Assembly (NCBI RefSeq): GCF_042649125.1
Contig: NZ_JBHRYQ010000001.1
Span: 3,720,001 to 3,784,000 of the forward strand
Source of the DNA: Leadbetterella lacunae
GTDB lineage: Bacteria; Bacteroidota; Bacteroidia; Cytophagales; Spirosomataceae
DNA length: 64,000 nucleotides
Direction of reading: 5' to 3'
Numbering within the stretch: position 1 is the first letter of the stretch; each line of letters opens with the position of its first letter. Both the position numbers and the translations under genes were made by a program. Below are positions 18,828 through 26,664 of this stretch, in pieces. The notes under the pieces were generated by a model. That model was not told where the DNA came from. It made no database searches and saw nothing but the letters and a program-made list of their open reading frames with translations.

Positions 18828-19475
18828 ACCAAAATGTCGCTCCTCTGGAGCTGATGTTTTTACGTGGTTTTGTTTTTTTTACCAAAATGACGCCCTTACA
18901 GGGCTTTGTTTTTTTGCTACTTGTTTCTGTTTTATTAATGTACTGCTCCTCTGGAGCTTAGCTGTTTGCTATTTCTGTTTTTTTACCAAAATATCGCTCC
19001 TCTGGAGCTGATGTTTTTACGTGGTTTTGTTTTTTTTTCCAAATGACGCCCTTACAGTGTTTTGTTTTTTTTTGCTACTTGTATCTGTTTTATTAATGAG
19101 CTGCTCCTCTAGAGCTAATCTGTTTACTATTTCTGTTTTTTTACCAAAATATCGCTCCTCTGGAGCTGATGTTTTTACGTGGTTTTGTTTTTTTATCAAA
19201 ATGTCGCACTTACAGGGCTTTGGTTTTTTGCTGTTTGTATCTGTTTTTTTAATGTGCAGCTCTTTTGGAGCTTAGCTGTTTGCTATTTCTGTTTTTTTTA
19301 CCAAAATGTCGCATTTACAAGGCTTTAGCTTTTCGCTGCTTTTTGCTGTTATGCCCTAATTGCCGATCTACTTAAGCATATCTTAACAAATTCAATTTTT
19401 TGAAGCCCATTGGGCTGGCATTTTGGTAAAAAACTAAAATTACTAGTCCACAAAAAGCCCTGTAAGGGCGGCATT
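18828..19475. repeat. 157-bp tandem repeat array of terminator-like hairpins
   Basis: Units begin with ACCAAAATRTCGC at 18828, 18985, 19143 and (partial) 19300, a period of 157-158 bp. Each full unit holds GCTCC-TCT-GGAGC, GCCCT-TAC-AGGGC (or a variant) and a second GCTCCTCTGGAGC hairpin, each followed on the plus strand by a run of T. An inverted half-unit sits at 19417-19475 (CATTTTGGTAAAA, AGCCCTGTAAGGGC). Long open frames on both strands here are products of the repeat and not genes. Confidence 0.85.
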
Positions 19476-19514
19476 TCTATGCACTATTTTACATTTCTAA
19501 ACGCAAAGGAAACC

Positions 19515-19802
19515 TTATTTAAAAAGCACCAGTTGGCATGTTTCTTTTGCTATTAGCCAGTGCTTTACATTGGGTTCTATATGTACGTAGTCTCCTTTTT
19601 TTAGGGTATGTTTTTCTAATTTTTCGTTTTCAAAAACCACTTCACCATCTACGCAAAGTAGCAATGCTGGTATTTTAGTAATATGCTCTTTGAGCGTTTC
19701 ATTTTTTTGGATTTGAATGGCATTCGCCATGTTGTTTTCGCCTTTAAAAAGTGATACCGCCGAAACGGCTTTCTGATCTGTGTGCAATTCTTTGATATTC
19801 AT
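19515..19802 (-). CDS. small cupin-like protein
   Basis: 95 residues from the ATG at 19802, which overlaps the stop of the upstream gene by one base (TAATG), a sign of translational coupling. The chain has a single cupin barrel pattern: KIPALLLCVDGEVVFENEK, LKKGDYVHIEPNVKHWLIA. Only one histidine of the typical metal set (H in VKHW) is clear, so it may not bind metal. It is the last gene of the DUF2202-peroxiredoxin-DUF3365 operon and may sense or protect against a redox signal. Confidence 0.75.
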   Translation of the reverse strand: MNIKELHTDQKAVSAVSLFKGENNMANAIQIQKNETLKEHITKIPALLLCVDGEVVFENEKLEKHTLKKGDYVHIEPNVKHWLIAKETCQLVLFK

Positions 19803-20404
19803 TATTTTGTTTTTTGCATTTCTACCACCCAAAGACCCCGAAGTTGGTTTACGGTATAGCCCGTCGCCTTATCGTTTGGATAGAAGTCATTGATTTTTTC
19901 GAACGTTTTTTGCTGTACTGTTTCGTTTACTTTGCCATGGCACTGCAAACACATGGCATTGGTTACTATAGGATAATACGCCACCATTTTTCCTTTTACT
20001 TCCCGTATTTCAGGTTTTGGCGTATCTCCTTTATTTAATTGCTCTTTTATTGACACAATTATTGATTTCTCAAGCTTATTGGCCTCATTAAGAGGATTTC
20101 TGGCTTTGTCACTTACTCTTTTTATAGCTGTTTTGTGTTCGATTGCCATGCTATCGGTTAGCGGAATGGCCTTGGAGTTACAAAACTCCAAAGCGTATTC
20201 CGGCCCACCTTTTGCCATTGCAATCATTAAGTTTTTACCCAAAACTGCTTGTGTGCTGGCAGCGATATTTTTACCTAAGTCCAAATAAAGTTTCTCTTCA
20301 GAATTGTCACGCATGGTTGTGTTTTTCCCTTTGGTATTTACACAATTGAGGTTTACGAATACCAACAGAGCGATTCCCCAGAGGTTTACATTTATTTTTC
20401 TCAT
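19802..20404 (-). CDS. haem-binding DUF3365 lipoprotein
   Basis: 200 residues from the ATG at 20404. A lipobox-like VNLNC places a lipidated cysteine at residue 21. The rest matches the DUF3365 (Tll0287-like) layout: helical core with YALEFCNSKA and ARNPLNEAN, and near the C-terminus a c-type haem motif C152-LQ-C155-H156. Such domains are proposed periplasmic redox sensors. It starts five bases after the peroxiredoxin stop and overlaps the cupin start, so it is in the middle of a tight operon. The upstream in-frame extension (16 codons) overlaps the peroxiredoxin gene and is not favoured. Confidence 0.85.
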   Translation of the reverse strand: MRKINVNLWGIALLVFVNLNCVNTKGKNTTMRDNSEEKLYLDLGKNIAASTQAVLGKNLMIAMAKGGPEYALEFCNSKAIPLTDSMAIEHKTAIKRVSDKARNPLNEANKLEKSIIVSIKEQLNKGDTPKPEIREVKGKMVAYYPIVTNAMCLQCHGKVNETVQQKTFEKINDFYPNDKATGYTVNQLRGLWVVEMQKTK

Positions 20405-20409
20405 GGCTC

Positions 20410-21105
20410 TTATATTTTGTCTAATGGCAATTCTTTGGTGCAGAAGAACCAATCATAACATTTTATACCCTCTTCTTCTGACTCCATGCGGTCTTTGGCT
20501 ACTCCACACGAACCTGCCGGTGGCACTATTACAGCATCGCCCGGTCTCCAGTCTGCTGGTGTAGCTATTTCATGTTTGTCGGCAGTTTGCATAGCTATCA
20601 AGGCTCTTTTTAACTCATCGAAGTTTCTTCCCAACGAAAGCGGATAGTAAATAATCGCCCTGATAATACCTTTTGGGTCGATGAAAAACACAGCTCTAAC
20701 GGCTTTGGTAGAACTTTCACCCGGCTGAATCATCCCGTATTTTTTTGCCACTTCCATCGTGATGTCTTCTATTAGTGGAAACTTCACCTCTATATTTTTC
20801 ATGTCTTTGTATTCTATCTTTTCTTTGATGGTTCTCAGCCAAGCAATGTGGCTATAGAGACCGTCGATAGAAAGCCCTACTAAGTCGCAGTTGAGTGCGT
20901 TAAACTCAGGTTCCATTTTAGCAAAAGTCATAAACTCCGAGGTACACACAGGCGTAAAATCTGCCGGGTGGCTGAACAATATCACCCATTTGCCCTCGTA
21001 GGCTTTCGGGAAATCTAAGTTTCCTTGTGTGGTGATTGCTTTAAATGCTGGAGCTTTGTCTCCAATACGTGGCATGGCCACAACTTCTTCTATTACGTTT
21101 TCCAT
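20410..21105 (-). CDS. peroxiredoxin, Prx6-type
   Basis: 231 residues. The peroxidatic cysteine C54 sits in DFTPVCTSEF; the second helix and SHIAWLRTI match Prx6/archaeal-type thiol peroxidases. The long C-terminal extension (from about 180, ATPADWRPGDAVIVPP) ends with C200, C216 and C222 in KCYDWFFC, like the extra cysteines of archaeal members that can act in resolving. It would reduce peroxides in the cytoplasm. It follows the DUF2202 gene by 30 bases and precedes the DUF3365 gene by five, forming a stress operon. Confidence 0.92.
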   Translation of the reverse strand: MENVIEEVVAMPRIGDKAPAFKAITTQGNLDFPKAYEGKWVILFSHPADFTPVCTSEFMTFAKMEPEFNALNCDLVGLSIDGLYSHIAWLRTIKEKIEYKDMKNIEVKFPLIEDITMEVAKKYGMIQPGESSTKAVRAVFFIDPKGIIRAIIYYPLSLGRNFDELKRALIAMQTADKHEIATPADWRPGDAVIVPPAGSCGVAKDRMESEEEGIKCYDWFFCTKELPLDKI

Positions 21106-21135
21106 TTTTGTTATTATGTTTAAATTTTGTTTTAA

Positions 21136-21801
21136 TTACCAGCTACCTGTTTCTCTGGCACTGTTTACTATTGCGTCAAAGTCAGTTTGGGTGATATACT
21201 GAGCCTTGTAAGTTCCGTTTTGACTTAATATTTGGCTATAAAAAGAGCGTAAGTGGTTTCTACTCCCTTTCGTAAGGTTTTGATATACATAGGTGATGTC
21301 TTGGTTATCAACATTTTTCATATATTCATTTAAATCGTAGATGTCAAGGTCTTCCACAGTTGCCCCTACTTTAACTCCTTCTAATAGACTAACCGAGCCT
21401 TGAGCCACGAGGTCGTTGTATAGCTTTTGTAAAGTGGTGTTTTCAAAAACACCTACAGCATTATTGCCTACAGGATCAGGAATATCGTATTTTTGAAGCA
21501 ATGATAAGACAGCCGAGGTATGCGTTTCTTCACTACTCGATATGTTGTTAAAAACATTCAAGTTCCATTTTTTATATAAGGTCACATATACGTCTTTAGC
21601 TAGTTTTTCTTCTTCACGCATTACTAATAAACTGGTTTTTTCGGCCGCAGATAAAGTTTCTTTCGGAAGGTTGTTTATCTGTTGTGTAACCTGACCTTGG
21701 TTGTAGCTACTTTGAGGGTCTACTGCTTTATCTTTGGCACAACTAGCTGCCACTAATAGGGTAGTTGACAAAAGAGTAATTTTTATGATTGATTTTTTCA
21801 T
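21136..21801 (-). CDS. ferritin-like DUF2202 lipoprotein
   Basis: 221 residues with a lipobox (LVAASC). The mature protein has the DUF2202 pattern: MREEEKLAKDVY, SSEETHTSAVLSLL, VEDLDIYDL and NHLRSFY, which supply carboxylates and histidines for a four-helix ferritin-like di-metal site. The biochemical role of the family is not established; iron or oxidant handling in the periplasm is a reasonable guess. It is first in an operon with peroxiredoxin, DUF3365 and cupin genes. Upstream lies a candidate promoter and CRP/FNR-like palindrome. Confidence 0.88.
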   Translation of the reverse strand: MKKSIIKITLLSTTLLVAASCAKDKAVDPQSSYNQGQVTQQINNLPKETLSAAEKTSLLVMREEEKLAKDVYVTLYKKWNLNVFNNISSSEETHTSAVLSLLQKYDIPDPVGNNAVGVFENTTLQKLYNDLVAQGSVSLLEGVKVGATVEDLDIYDLNEYMKNVDNQDITYVYQNLTKGSRNHLRSFYSQILSQNGTYKAQYITQTDFDAIVNSARETGSW

Positions 21802-21901
21802 GATAATAGTGTTTAAATTTTAGTGTGATTTTCGTAATTGAATGATTTTTAATTCATTTAAATAATTTACTTCTCACTGTTATATTTAGCTAATTACTAA
21901 T

Positions 21902-21945
21902 CAAATTTATAGATTATAAAAGCCAATGTAAATGACATAAGTCAC
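21902..21945 (-). promoter_or_regulatory. candidate promoter with CRP/FNR-like operator
   Basis: On the minus strand TAAATTTG (21902-21909) fits the -7 consensus. A palindrome TGACATAAGTCA (21933-21944; TGTGACTTATGTCA in sense) resembles a CRP/FNR-family box. Its centre lies about 42 bases upstream of the expected start site near 21896, the classical class II activator position, and it replaces a normal -33 TTG. Confidence 0.45.
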
Positions 21946-22092
21946 ACAATGCGAGGGTAGAATTCATGAAAAAAATTTTAGTATTTGAAAAAAAATGAGT
22001 TGAGTACCCATTTGTTGAGATAAGACTTTTAAATTATTTGAAAATTGTAAGTATCTGTTTGGATTGCGTACTTCAGACTAGTAGTACTTCTT

Positions 22093-22100
22093 TATCTTTG
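22093..22100 (+). promoter_or_regulatory. -7 promoter element of aldo/keto reductase gene
   Basis: TATCTTTG matches TAnnTTTG exactly, 22 bases before the TTG start codon. The best upstream TTG (22064) is 26 bases away, wider than usual, so the -33 part is uncertain. Confidence 0.5.
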
Positions 22101-22122
22101 CAATGTAAATCATCCAAAAGAT

Positions 22123-23124
22123 TTGAAAACAAGAAAACTAGGAAGTCAAGGATTGGAAGTTGCCGAAATAGGCTTGGGCTGTATGGGCATGAGCTTTTCC
22201 TATGCTCCATTTCCAACTGAGGCGGAGTCGATAGCTTTAATTCACCAAGCAATAGAGGAAGGATACACGTTTTTTGATACGGCGGAAGTGTATGGCCCTT
22301 TTACAAATGAAGAGCTTGTAGGTAAAGCCTTGAGGCCTTTCAGAAACCAAACAGGGGCCGCTCAGATTCAAATTGCCACTAAGTTTGGTTTTGATATTCA
22401 AGATGGCAAAATGATGGGAGTAAACAGTCGTCCTGAGCATATCCGTAAGGTGGTGGAAGCATCACTTAAAAGGTTAAATGTAGAATGTATTGATTTGCTT
22501 TATCAGCACCGCGTAGACCCAAATGTACCCATAGAAGATGTGGCGGGAACGGTAAAAGACCTTATAAAAGAAGGTAAAGCCAAGTATTTCGGACTTTCGG
22601 AAGCAGGTGCAAATACCATAAGAAAAGCCCATGTCGAAATGCCTGTTTCTGCCCTTCAGAGTGAGTATTCGCTTTGGACGCGTCAGCACGAAACTGAGAT
22701 AATGCCAACCATAGAAGAACTTGGAATTGGATTTGTGCCTTTTAGTCCTTTAGGGAAAGGTTTTTTAACCGGAAAAATTGGAAGTGACCGCAAGTTTGAA
22801 GCAGGAGATATCCGAGGTGTAATACCGAGGTTTACAGAAGATGCCCGAAAGGCAAATCAAGCTATGGTTAATGTAATTACATATTTTGCAGAAATGAAAA
22901 TGGCCACTAATGCTCAAATAGCCTTGGCGTGGGTGTTGGCCCAAAAACCATGGATTGTGCCAATTCCAGGTACTACAAAAATCAATCGTTTAATAGAAAA
23001 CAAAGGAGCGGCAAACATCCGTTTTACGCCAAATGAACTTGAGGAACTAACAGCAGCATCTGAAGAGATTAAAATAGTAGGGACAAGGTACACCGACGCC
23101 CAAGAGGCAGCCACTGGATTGTGA
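22123..23124 (+). CDS. aldo/keto reductase
   Basis: 333 residues starting at TTG (22123); no in-frame ATG precedes the conserved KTRKLGSQGLEVAEIGLGCMGM start. The (beta/alpha)8 fold shows the catalytic set: D and Y in FFDTAEVYG, K in IATKFGF, and H in LYQHRVDP. The NADPH-binding end has PIPGTTKINRLIENKGA. It belongs to the YakC/IolS-like group of general carbonyl reductases. The substrate is unknown. The exporter gene follows by 70 bases and has its own promoter, yet both may respond to the same stress. Confidence 0.95.
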   Translation: MKTRKLGSQGLEVAEIGLGCMGMSFSYAPFPTEAESIALIHQAIEEGYTFFDTAEVYGPFTNEELVGKALRPFRNQTGAAQIQIATKFGFDIQDGKMMGVNSRPEHIRKVVEASLKRLNVECIDLLYQHRVDPNVPIEDVAGTVKDLIKEGKAKYFGLSEAGANTIRKAHVEMPVSALQSEYSLWTRQHETEIMPTIEELGIGFVPFSPLGKGFLTGKIGSDRKFEAGDIRGVIPRFTEDARKANQAMVNVITYFAEMKMATNAQIALAWVLAQKPWIVPIPGTTKINRLIENKGAANIRFTPNELEELTAASEEIKIVGTRYTDAQEAATGL

Positions 23125-23138
23125 GCAAATGACATGTT

Positions 23139-23172
23139 TTTGCTTATGACCAAATTAAATGGCATACCTTTG
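23139..23172 (+). promoter_or_regulatory. promoter of the MFS exporter gene
   Basis: TTTG (23139-23142) and TACCTTTG (23165-23172) are separated by 22 bases, close to the Bacteroidota consensus. The -7 box lies downstream of the most upstream ATG of the exporter frame (23159), which is why I place the start at 23195. Confidence 0.55.
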
Positions 23173-23194
23173 TTTATACACTTTTACAACCTAC

Positions 23195-24391
23195 ATGATA
23201 CATAATCGTAAGCTTCTCATTTTTATACTCGGCATGCTATCTGCACTTGGGCCATTTTCGATAGATACCTATCTGTCTGGATTTCCTGTTATGGCGAAAG
23301 ACCTTGGAGTTTCTATAGATTATGTGTCATATACTTTGTCTAGTTTTTTTATTGGAATATCCTTGGGGCAAATGATTTACGGGCCCTTGCTTGATAGGTT
23401 TGGGCGTAAAACGCCTTTATTAATTGGCCTATTAATTTATACAGGTGCTTCGGCTGCTTGTGCAATATCAAATAGTATAGAGATGCTTATCGGCTTTCGT
23501 CTTTTGCAAGCCTTGGGTGGCTGTGTGGGCATGGTTTCTTCGCGGGCTATTGTGCGTGATGTATTTGAGGTACACGAAAGTGCCAAAATATTTTCTATTC
23601 TAATACTCATTTTAGGGGTCTCACCCATGTTAGCTCCAACTATGGGTAGCTACATGATTGTGCACTTAGGATGGCATTCGGTTTTTTGGTTTCAAGTAGG
23701 TTTGGGTTTATTTTTGGTAGGTATGGTATTTTTCTTTTTGGGTGAAACCAAAGGTGCCGATTCTTCGCTTTCTCTTAAACCTTCGGTTATTACCAAAACC
23801 TTCTGGGGAATTTTCACAAACCCACAATTCTTCACCTATGCGTTGGCGGGTTCGTTGGTTTCGGGTGGTGTATATGCGTATATATCGGGCTCACCATTTG
23901 TATTTATGGAGCTTTTCGGTGCTTCAGAGCAGCAGTACGGATGGATATTTAGTTTGTTAGCTGGCGGACTTATTCTCAGTAGCCAACTTAATAATATTGT
24001 TTTAAGAAGATATTTTTCAGAAAAAATCATGACCTATACCCTCAGCATTCAGACAGTTTTAGGGCTCTTGTTGTTGGCTTTTACGGTGTTTGGATGGTTA
24101 AATTTCTACAGTGCGGTGGTCTTGATTTTCTTATTTTTAAGCTGCCAAGGCTTCAGTTTTCCAAATGCCTCGGCACTCTCTTTGGCACCTTTCTCAAAAG
24201 AAGCGGGCAGTGCCTCTGCCCTTATGGGTGCTTTACAAATGGGTATCGGTTCCTTAGGTGCAGCTTTGGTAGGTATTTTAAGCAATGGCACCGCTTTGCC
24301 CATGACGGGCGTAATGGCCGGTTTGGCTTCACTCGGTTTACTTATATTTGTATTAGGCAGGTATTTTATCAAAAAGAGCAAAGTGGGGTAA
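23195..24391 (+). CDS. Bcr/CflA-type MFS drug exporter
   Basis: 399 residues from the ATG at 23195, twelve membrane helices. The motif A variant GPLLDRFGRKTPLLIGL follows helix 2, and the GPFSIDTYLSGFPVMAKDLGVS start and RAIVRDV (helix 5 region) are characteristic of the Bcr/CflA drug:proton antiporters. Natural substrates could be sulfonamide- or bicyclomycin-like compounds or metabolites; this cannot be told from sequence. It is tail-to-tail with the AraC regulator (61 bases between stops). Confidence 0.93.
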   Translation: MIHNRKLLIFILGMLSALGPFSIDTYLSGFPVMAKDLGVSIDYVSYTLSSFFIGISLGQMIYGPLLDRFGRKTPLLIGLLIYTGASAACAISNSIEMLIGFRLLQALGGCVGMVSSRAIVRDVFEVHESAKIFSILILILGVSPMLAPTMGSYMIVHLGWHSVFWFQVGLGLFLVGMVFFFLGETKGADSSLSLKPSVITKTFWGIFTNPQFFTYALAGSLVSGGVYAYISGSPFVFMELFGASEQQYGWIFSLLAGGLILSSQLNNIVLRRYFSEKIMTYTLSIQTVLGLLLLAFTVFGWLNFYSAVVLIFLFLSCQGFSFPNASALSLAPFSKEAGSASALMGALQMGIGSLGAALVGILSNGTALPMTGVMAGLASLGLLIFVLGRYFIKKSKVG

Positions 24392-24452
24392 AAGTTTTTA
24401 AAAGGGGTTGTTTACTAAAGAAAAATATCAAAGAGTTATTTCTATTAAATTC

Positions 24453-25361
24453 TCAATTCAAACCTCTATATTCCAGTGGACTTACTCCAACTTTCTGCTT
24501 AAATAAACGTGTAAAATGCTGCGGGTATTTAAAGCCCATTTCGTAGGCGATTTCGTTTACGGTTTTGTCCTTATAAATCTTTTCTTTGGAGATATCTATC
24601 GTTTTGATTTGAATGTATTCTTTGGCAGATTTACCCGTTTCTTTTTTGATCAAATCCCCAAAGTAATTAGGCGAAAGGTGTAATTGCTCTGCGAAATAGG
24701 CGACTGACGGCAAACCCAAAAGCTGTGGTTTATCCGACTGGAAATAATCGTTAAGCATTTCCTCAAAATTGGCCAAAATACCATGATTGACCTTCTCTCG
24801 GGTGATAAATTGCCGGTCGTAGTACCGTTCACAATAGTTCAAAAAGAGCTCAATGTTAGACACAATCAGCTTTTTGCTGTGTTTATCCGCCCCTTGTTTT
24901 AATTCCCGATAGATTTTGGCAAAACAGTCGAGCACTACTTGACGCTCATCATCTGAAATATGTAAGGCTTCGTTTGATTTGTACGAGAAAAAACCATAAT
25001 CCAGTATCATTTTACCCAAAGTAGTGCCATGAATCAAGTCGGGATGAAAAACCAAACCGTGACCAATAGGCTGATACGGCTCAGCAGGCATATCATAATC
25101 TGCTATTTGACCAGGAGCAAAAAAGACCAAAGTACCAGCCTGATAATCATAATATTCCCGTCCATAGCGTATATCACCGCATTTCACATCTTTTAGGTAT
25201 ATGCAATACATTTCATATTCAAACCGAACTTTACACGCCTCCCCCCAGTTTCTTTCTGCCGCTTTCGAAAAATCAACTACGCTTACCAAGGGGTGCAAAG
25301 TCATCTGATTATTGTCTGCATTATACTGGCTTATGCTCGAAATCCTATATTTTTTATCCAT
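24453..25361 (-). CDS. AraC-family transcriptional regulator
   Basis: 302 residues from the ATG at 25361; the frame opens seven codons earlier at a TTG. The N-terminus is a cupin-like sensor (VFFAPGQIADYDMPAEPYQPIGHGLVFHPDLI) and the C-terminus a double helix-turn-helix with LHLSPNYFGDLIKKETGKSA and VNEIAYEMGFKYPQHFTRLFKQKVGVSPLEYR. It is divergent from the SnoaL/molybdenum hydroxylase genes, with 300 bases between starts, and may control them or the neighbouring exporter and reductase genes. Confidence 0.92.
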   Translation of the reverse strand: MDKKYRISSISQYNADNNQMTLHPLVSVVDFSKAAERNWGEACKVRFEYEMYCIYLKDVKCGDIRYGREYYDYQAGTLVFFAPGQIADYDMPAEPYQPIGHGLVFHPDLIHGTTLGKMILDYGFFSYKSNEALHISDDERQVVLDCFAKIYRELKQGADKHSKKLIVSNIELFLNYCERYYDRQFITREKVNHGILANFEEMLNDYFQSDKPQLLGLPSVAYFAEQLHLSPNYFGDLIKKETGKSAKEYIQIKTIDISKEKIYKDKTVNEIAYEMGFKYPQHFTRLFKQKVGVSPLEYRGLN

Positions 25362-25514
25362 TTTAGTTCTTGTTTCTTCCAAAAATAATCAAATTAAGTA
25401 TCTTACTATAAGGGTAGTCATTTAATAAGTAAAAATGGTAGCAAAAGCAGTAATTCATATACCCTAACCTAATGTTTTTATGCCCACCTTTGTAAATATT
25501 CATTCTAATTTTGG

Positions 25515-25592
25515 GCAGCCGGGCGGGCTTTCGTCACTCGCTTTTTGGGTGAACCCAAAAGAGCTCAAACAATGACTCTATCCCTGCTGCGA
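25515..25592. repeat. REP-like palindromic element
   Basis: GCTTTTTGGGT (25540-25550) and CCCAAAAGAGC (25554-25564) form an 11-bp stem with a GAA loop. It is flanked by CGGGCGGGCTTTCGTCACTC and ATGACTCTATCCCTGCTGC, which are more GC-rich than the surroundings. Only one copy is in the window. It lies between divergent genes. Confidence 0.5.
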
Positions 25593-25661
25593 AATAACAA
25601 TCTTAGTATGTGAATTCACGTATATATGACATTTCTAAATTTAATAAATAAATCAATTATC

Positions 25662-26111
25662 ATGAGAACCTTCCTTTTAAGCATTGCCATTATATTTTCA
25701 GTATTTCAGGTCTCCATGGCCCAGTCTAAAACAGAGTCAGAAGTACTCCAACTATCCAAAGACAAATGGCAATGGATGGCCGACAAAAATGTGGATAAAC
25801 TTGCAGATCTATTTGATGCCAAAGCCAAGTTTGTACACATGAGCGGGACCTGGAAATCCCCAGAGGAACTGGAGATTATTAAGTCAGGGAGTATCTGGTA
25901 CAAAGAAGCCAAAGTGCATGATACAGCCATTGAAATATCAGGTAAAACAGCCATCGTGTGGAACCGAATAACTTTGGTAGCACACGTAAGGGGTAATGAC
26001 GTATCCACGGAGTTTACGGTAACGGAAGTTTATCAAAAACAGAAAAAAAACTGGAAAATGTTAGCTCTAACCTTTAGTAGCGTAAGAGATACGCATCAAA
26101 TCAAAAAGTAA
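25662..26111 (+). CDS. secreted SnoaL-like (DUF4440) protein
   Basis: 149 residues from the ATG at 25662, with a signal peptide ending VSMAQ. The mature domain is an NTF2/SnoaL fold of DUF4440 type: LSKDKWQWMADKNVDKLADLFDAKAKFVHMSGTW, then strands ending TVTEVYQKQKKNWKMLALTFSS. Such domains bind small hydrophobic or polar ligands, sometimes with enzymatic activity. It is the first of two tandem paralogs 28 bases apart. They precede the Tat-exported molybdenum hydroxylases, so a shared small-molecule substrate is conceivable. Confidence 0.8.
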   Translation: MRTFLLSIAIIFSVFQVSMAQSKTESEVLQLSKDKWQWMADKNVDKLADLFDAKAKFVHMSGTWKSPEELEIIKSGSIWYKEAKVHDTAIEISGKTAIVWNRITLVAHVRGNDVSTEFTVTEVYQKQKKNWKMLALTFSSVRDTHQIKK

Positions 26112-26139
26112 TTAAAACCTTCAAAAAAACACTTTCAAT

Positions 26140-26580
26140 ATGAAAAAAACATTTTTCAGTTTCCTGACATTTTTTATTTTTTCCTTTTCAGCATTTGCCC
26201 AAAATTCTGTAGCGGATGAAATAAAAACTCTCTCCAAAAATAAATGGCAATGGATGGCCGACAAAGACGTAGATAAACTTGATAAATTATTTGATGAACA
26301 AGCCATGTTTGTGCACATGGGTGGTTCTTGGGGCAAAACTCGTGAGATAGAGATCATCAAATCTGGTTTTATTCATTACAAAAAAGCGGATATTCATGAG
26401 GTTTTCTCTCCAATTATTATTGATAATACTGTAATATTATTAAACAGGATCACACTTTTGGCCGTAGTGGGTACCAACGAAGTTAGTAATCCGTTTATGG
26501 TAACAGAAGTTTATGTTAAAGTCAATAACGAATGGAAAATGGGGTCACTTTCCTTTTCAAAACTGATGGGGCTAAACTAA
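26140..26580 (+). CDS. secreted SnoaL-like (DUF4440) protein, paralog
   Basis: 146 residues with a signal peptide ending SAFAQ. It is plainly a duplicate of the preceding gene: both share KWQWMADK-VDKL--LFD--A-FVHM-G-W and EIIKSG. The copies have diverged most in the middle (HEVFSPIIIDNTVILLNRI). The 28-base spacing suggests one transcript. It precedes the first molybdenum hydroxylase gene by 84 bases. Confidence 0.8.
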   Translation: MKKTFFSFLTFFIFSFSAFAQNSVADEIKTLSKNKWQWMADKDVDKLDKLFDEQAMFVHMGGSWGKTREIEIIKSGFIHYKKADIHEVFSPIIIDNTVILLNRITLLAVVGTNEVSNPFMVTEVYVKVNNEWKMGSLSFSKLMGLN

Positions 26581-26664
26581 AAGCTTTGTCATTTTGGAGC
26601 AATTTTATCTAATATTTTTAGTAGCTTATTGTTTCGTAAGCCATATAAAAAACTGAATCATCTT

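Noticed and set aside
19017..19275. ORFs on both strands within the 157-bp tandem array
   Set aside because: Low-complexity products of the repeat unit (runs of K, F, S); no start signal or homology pattern.
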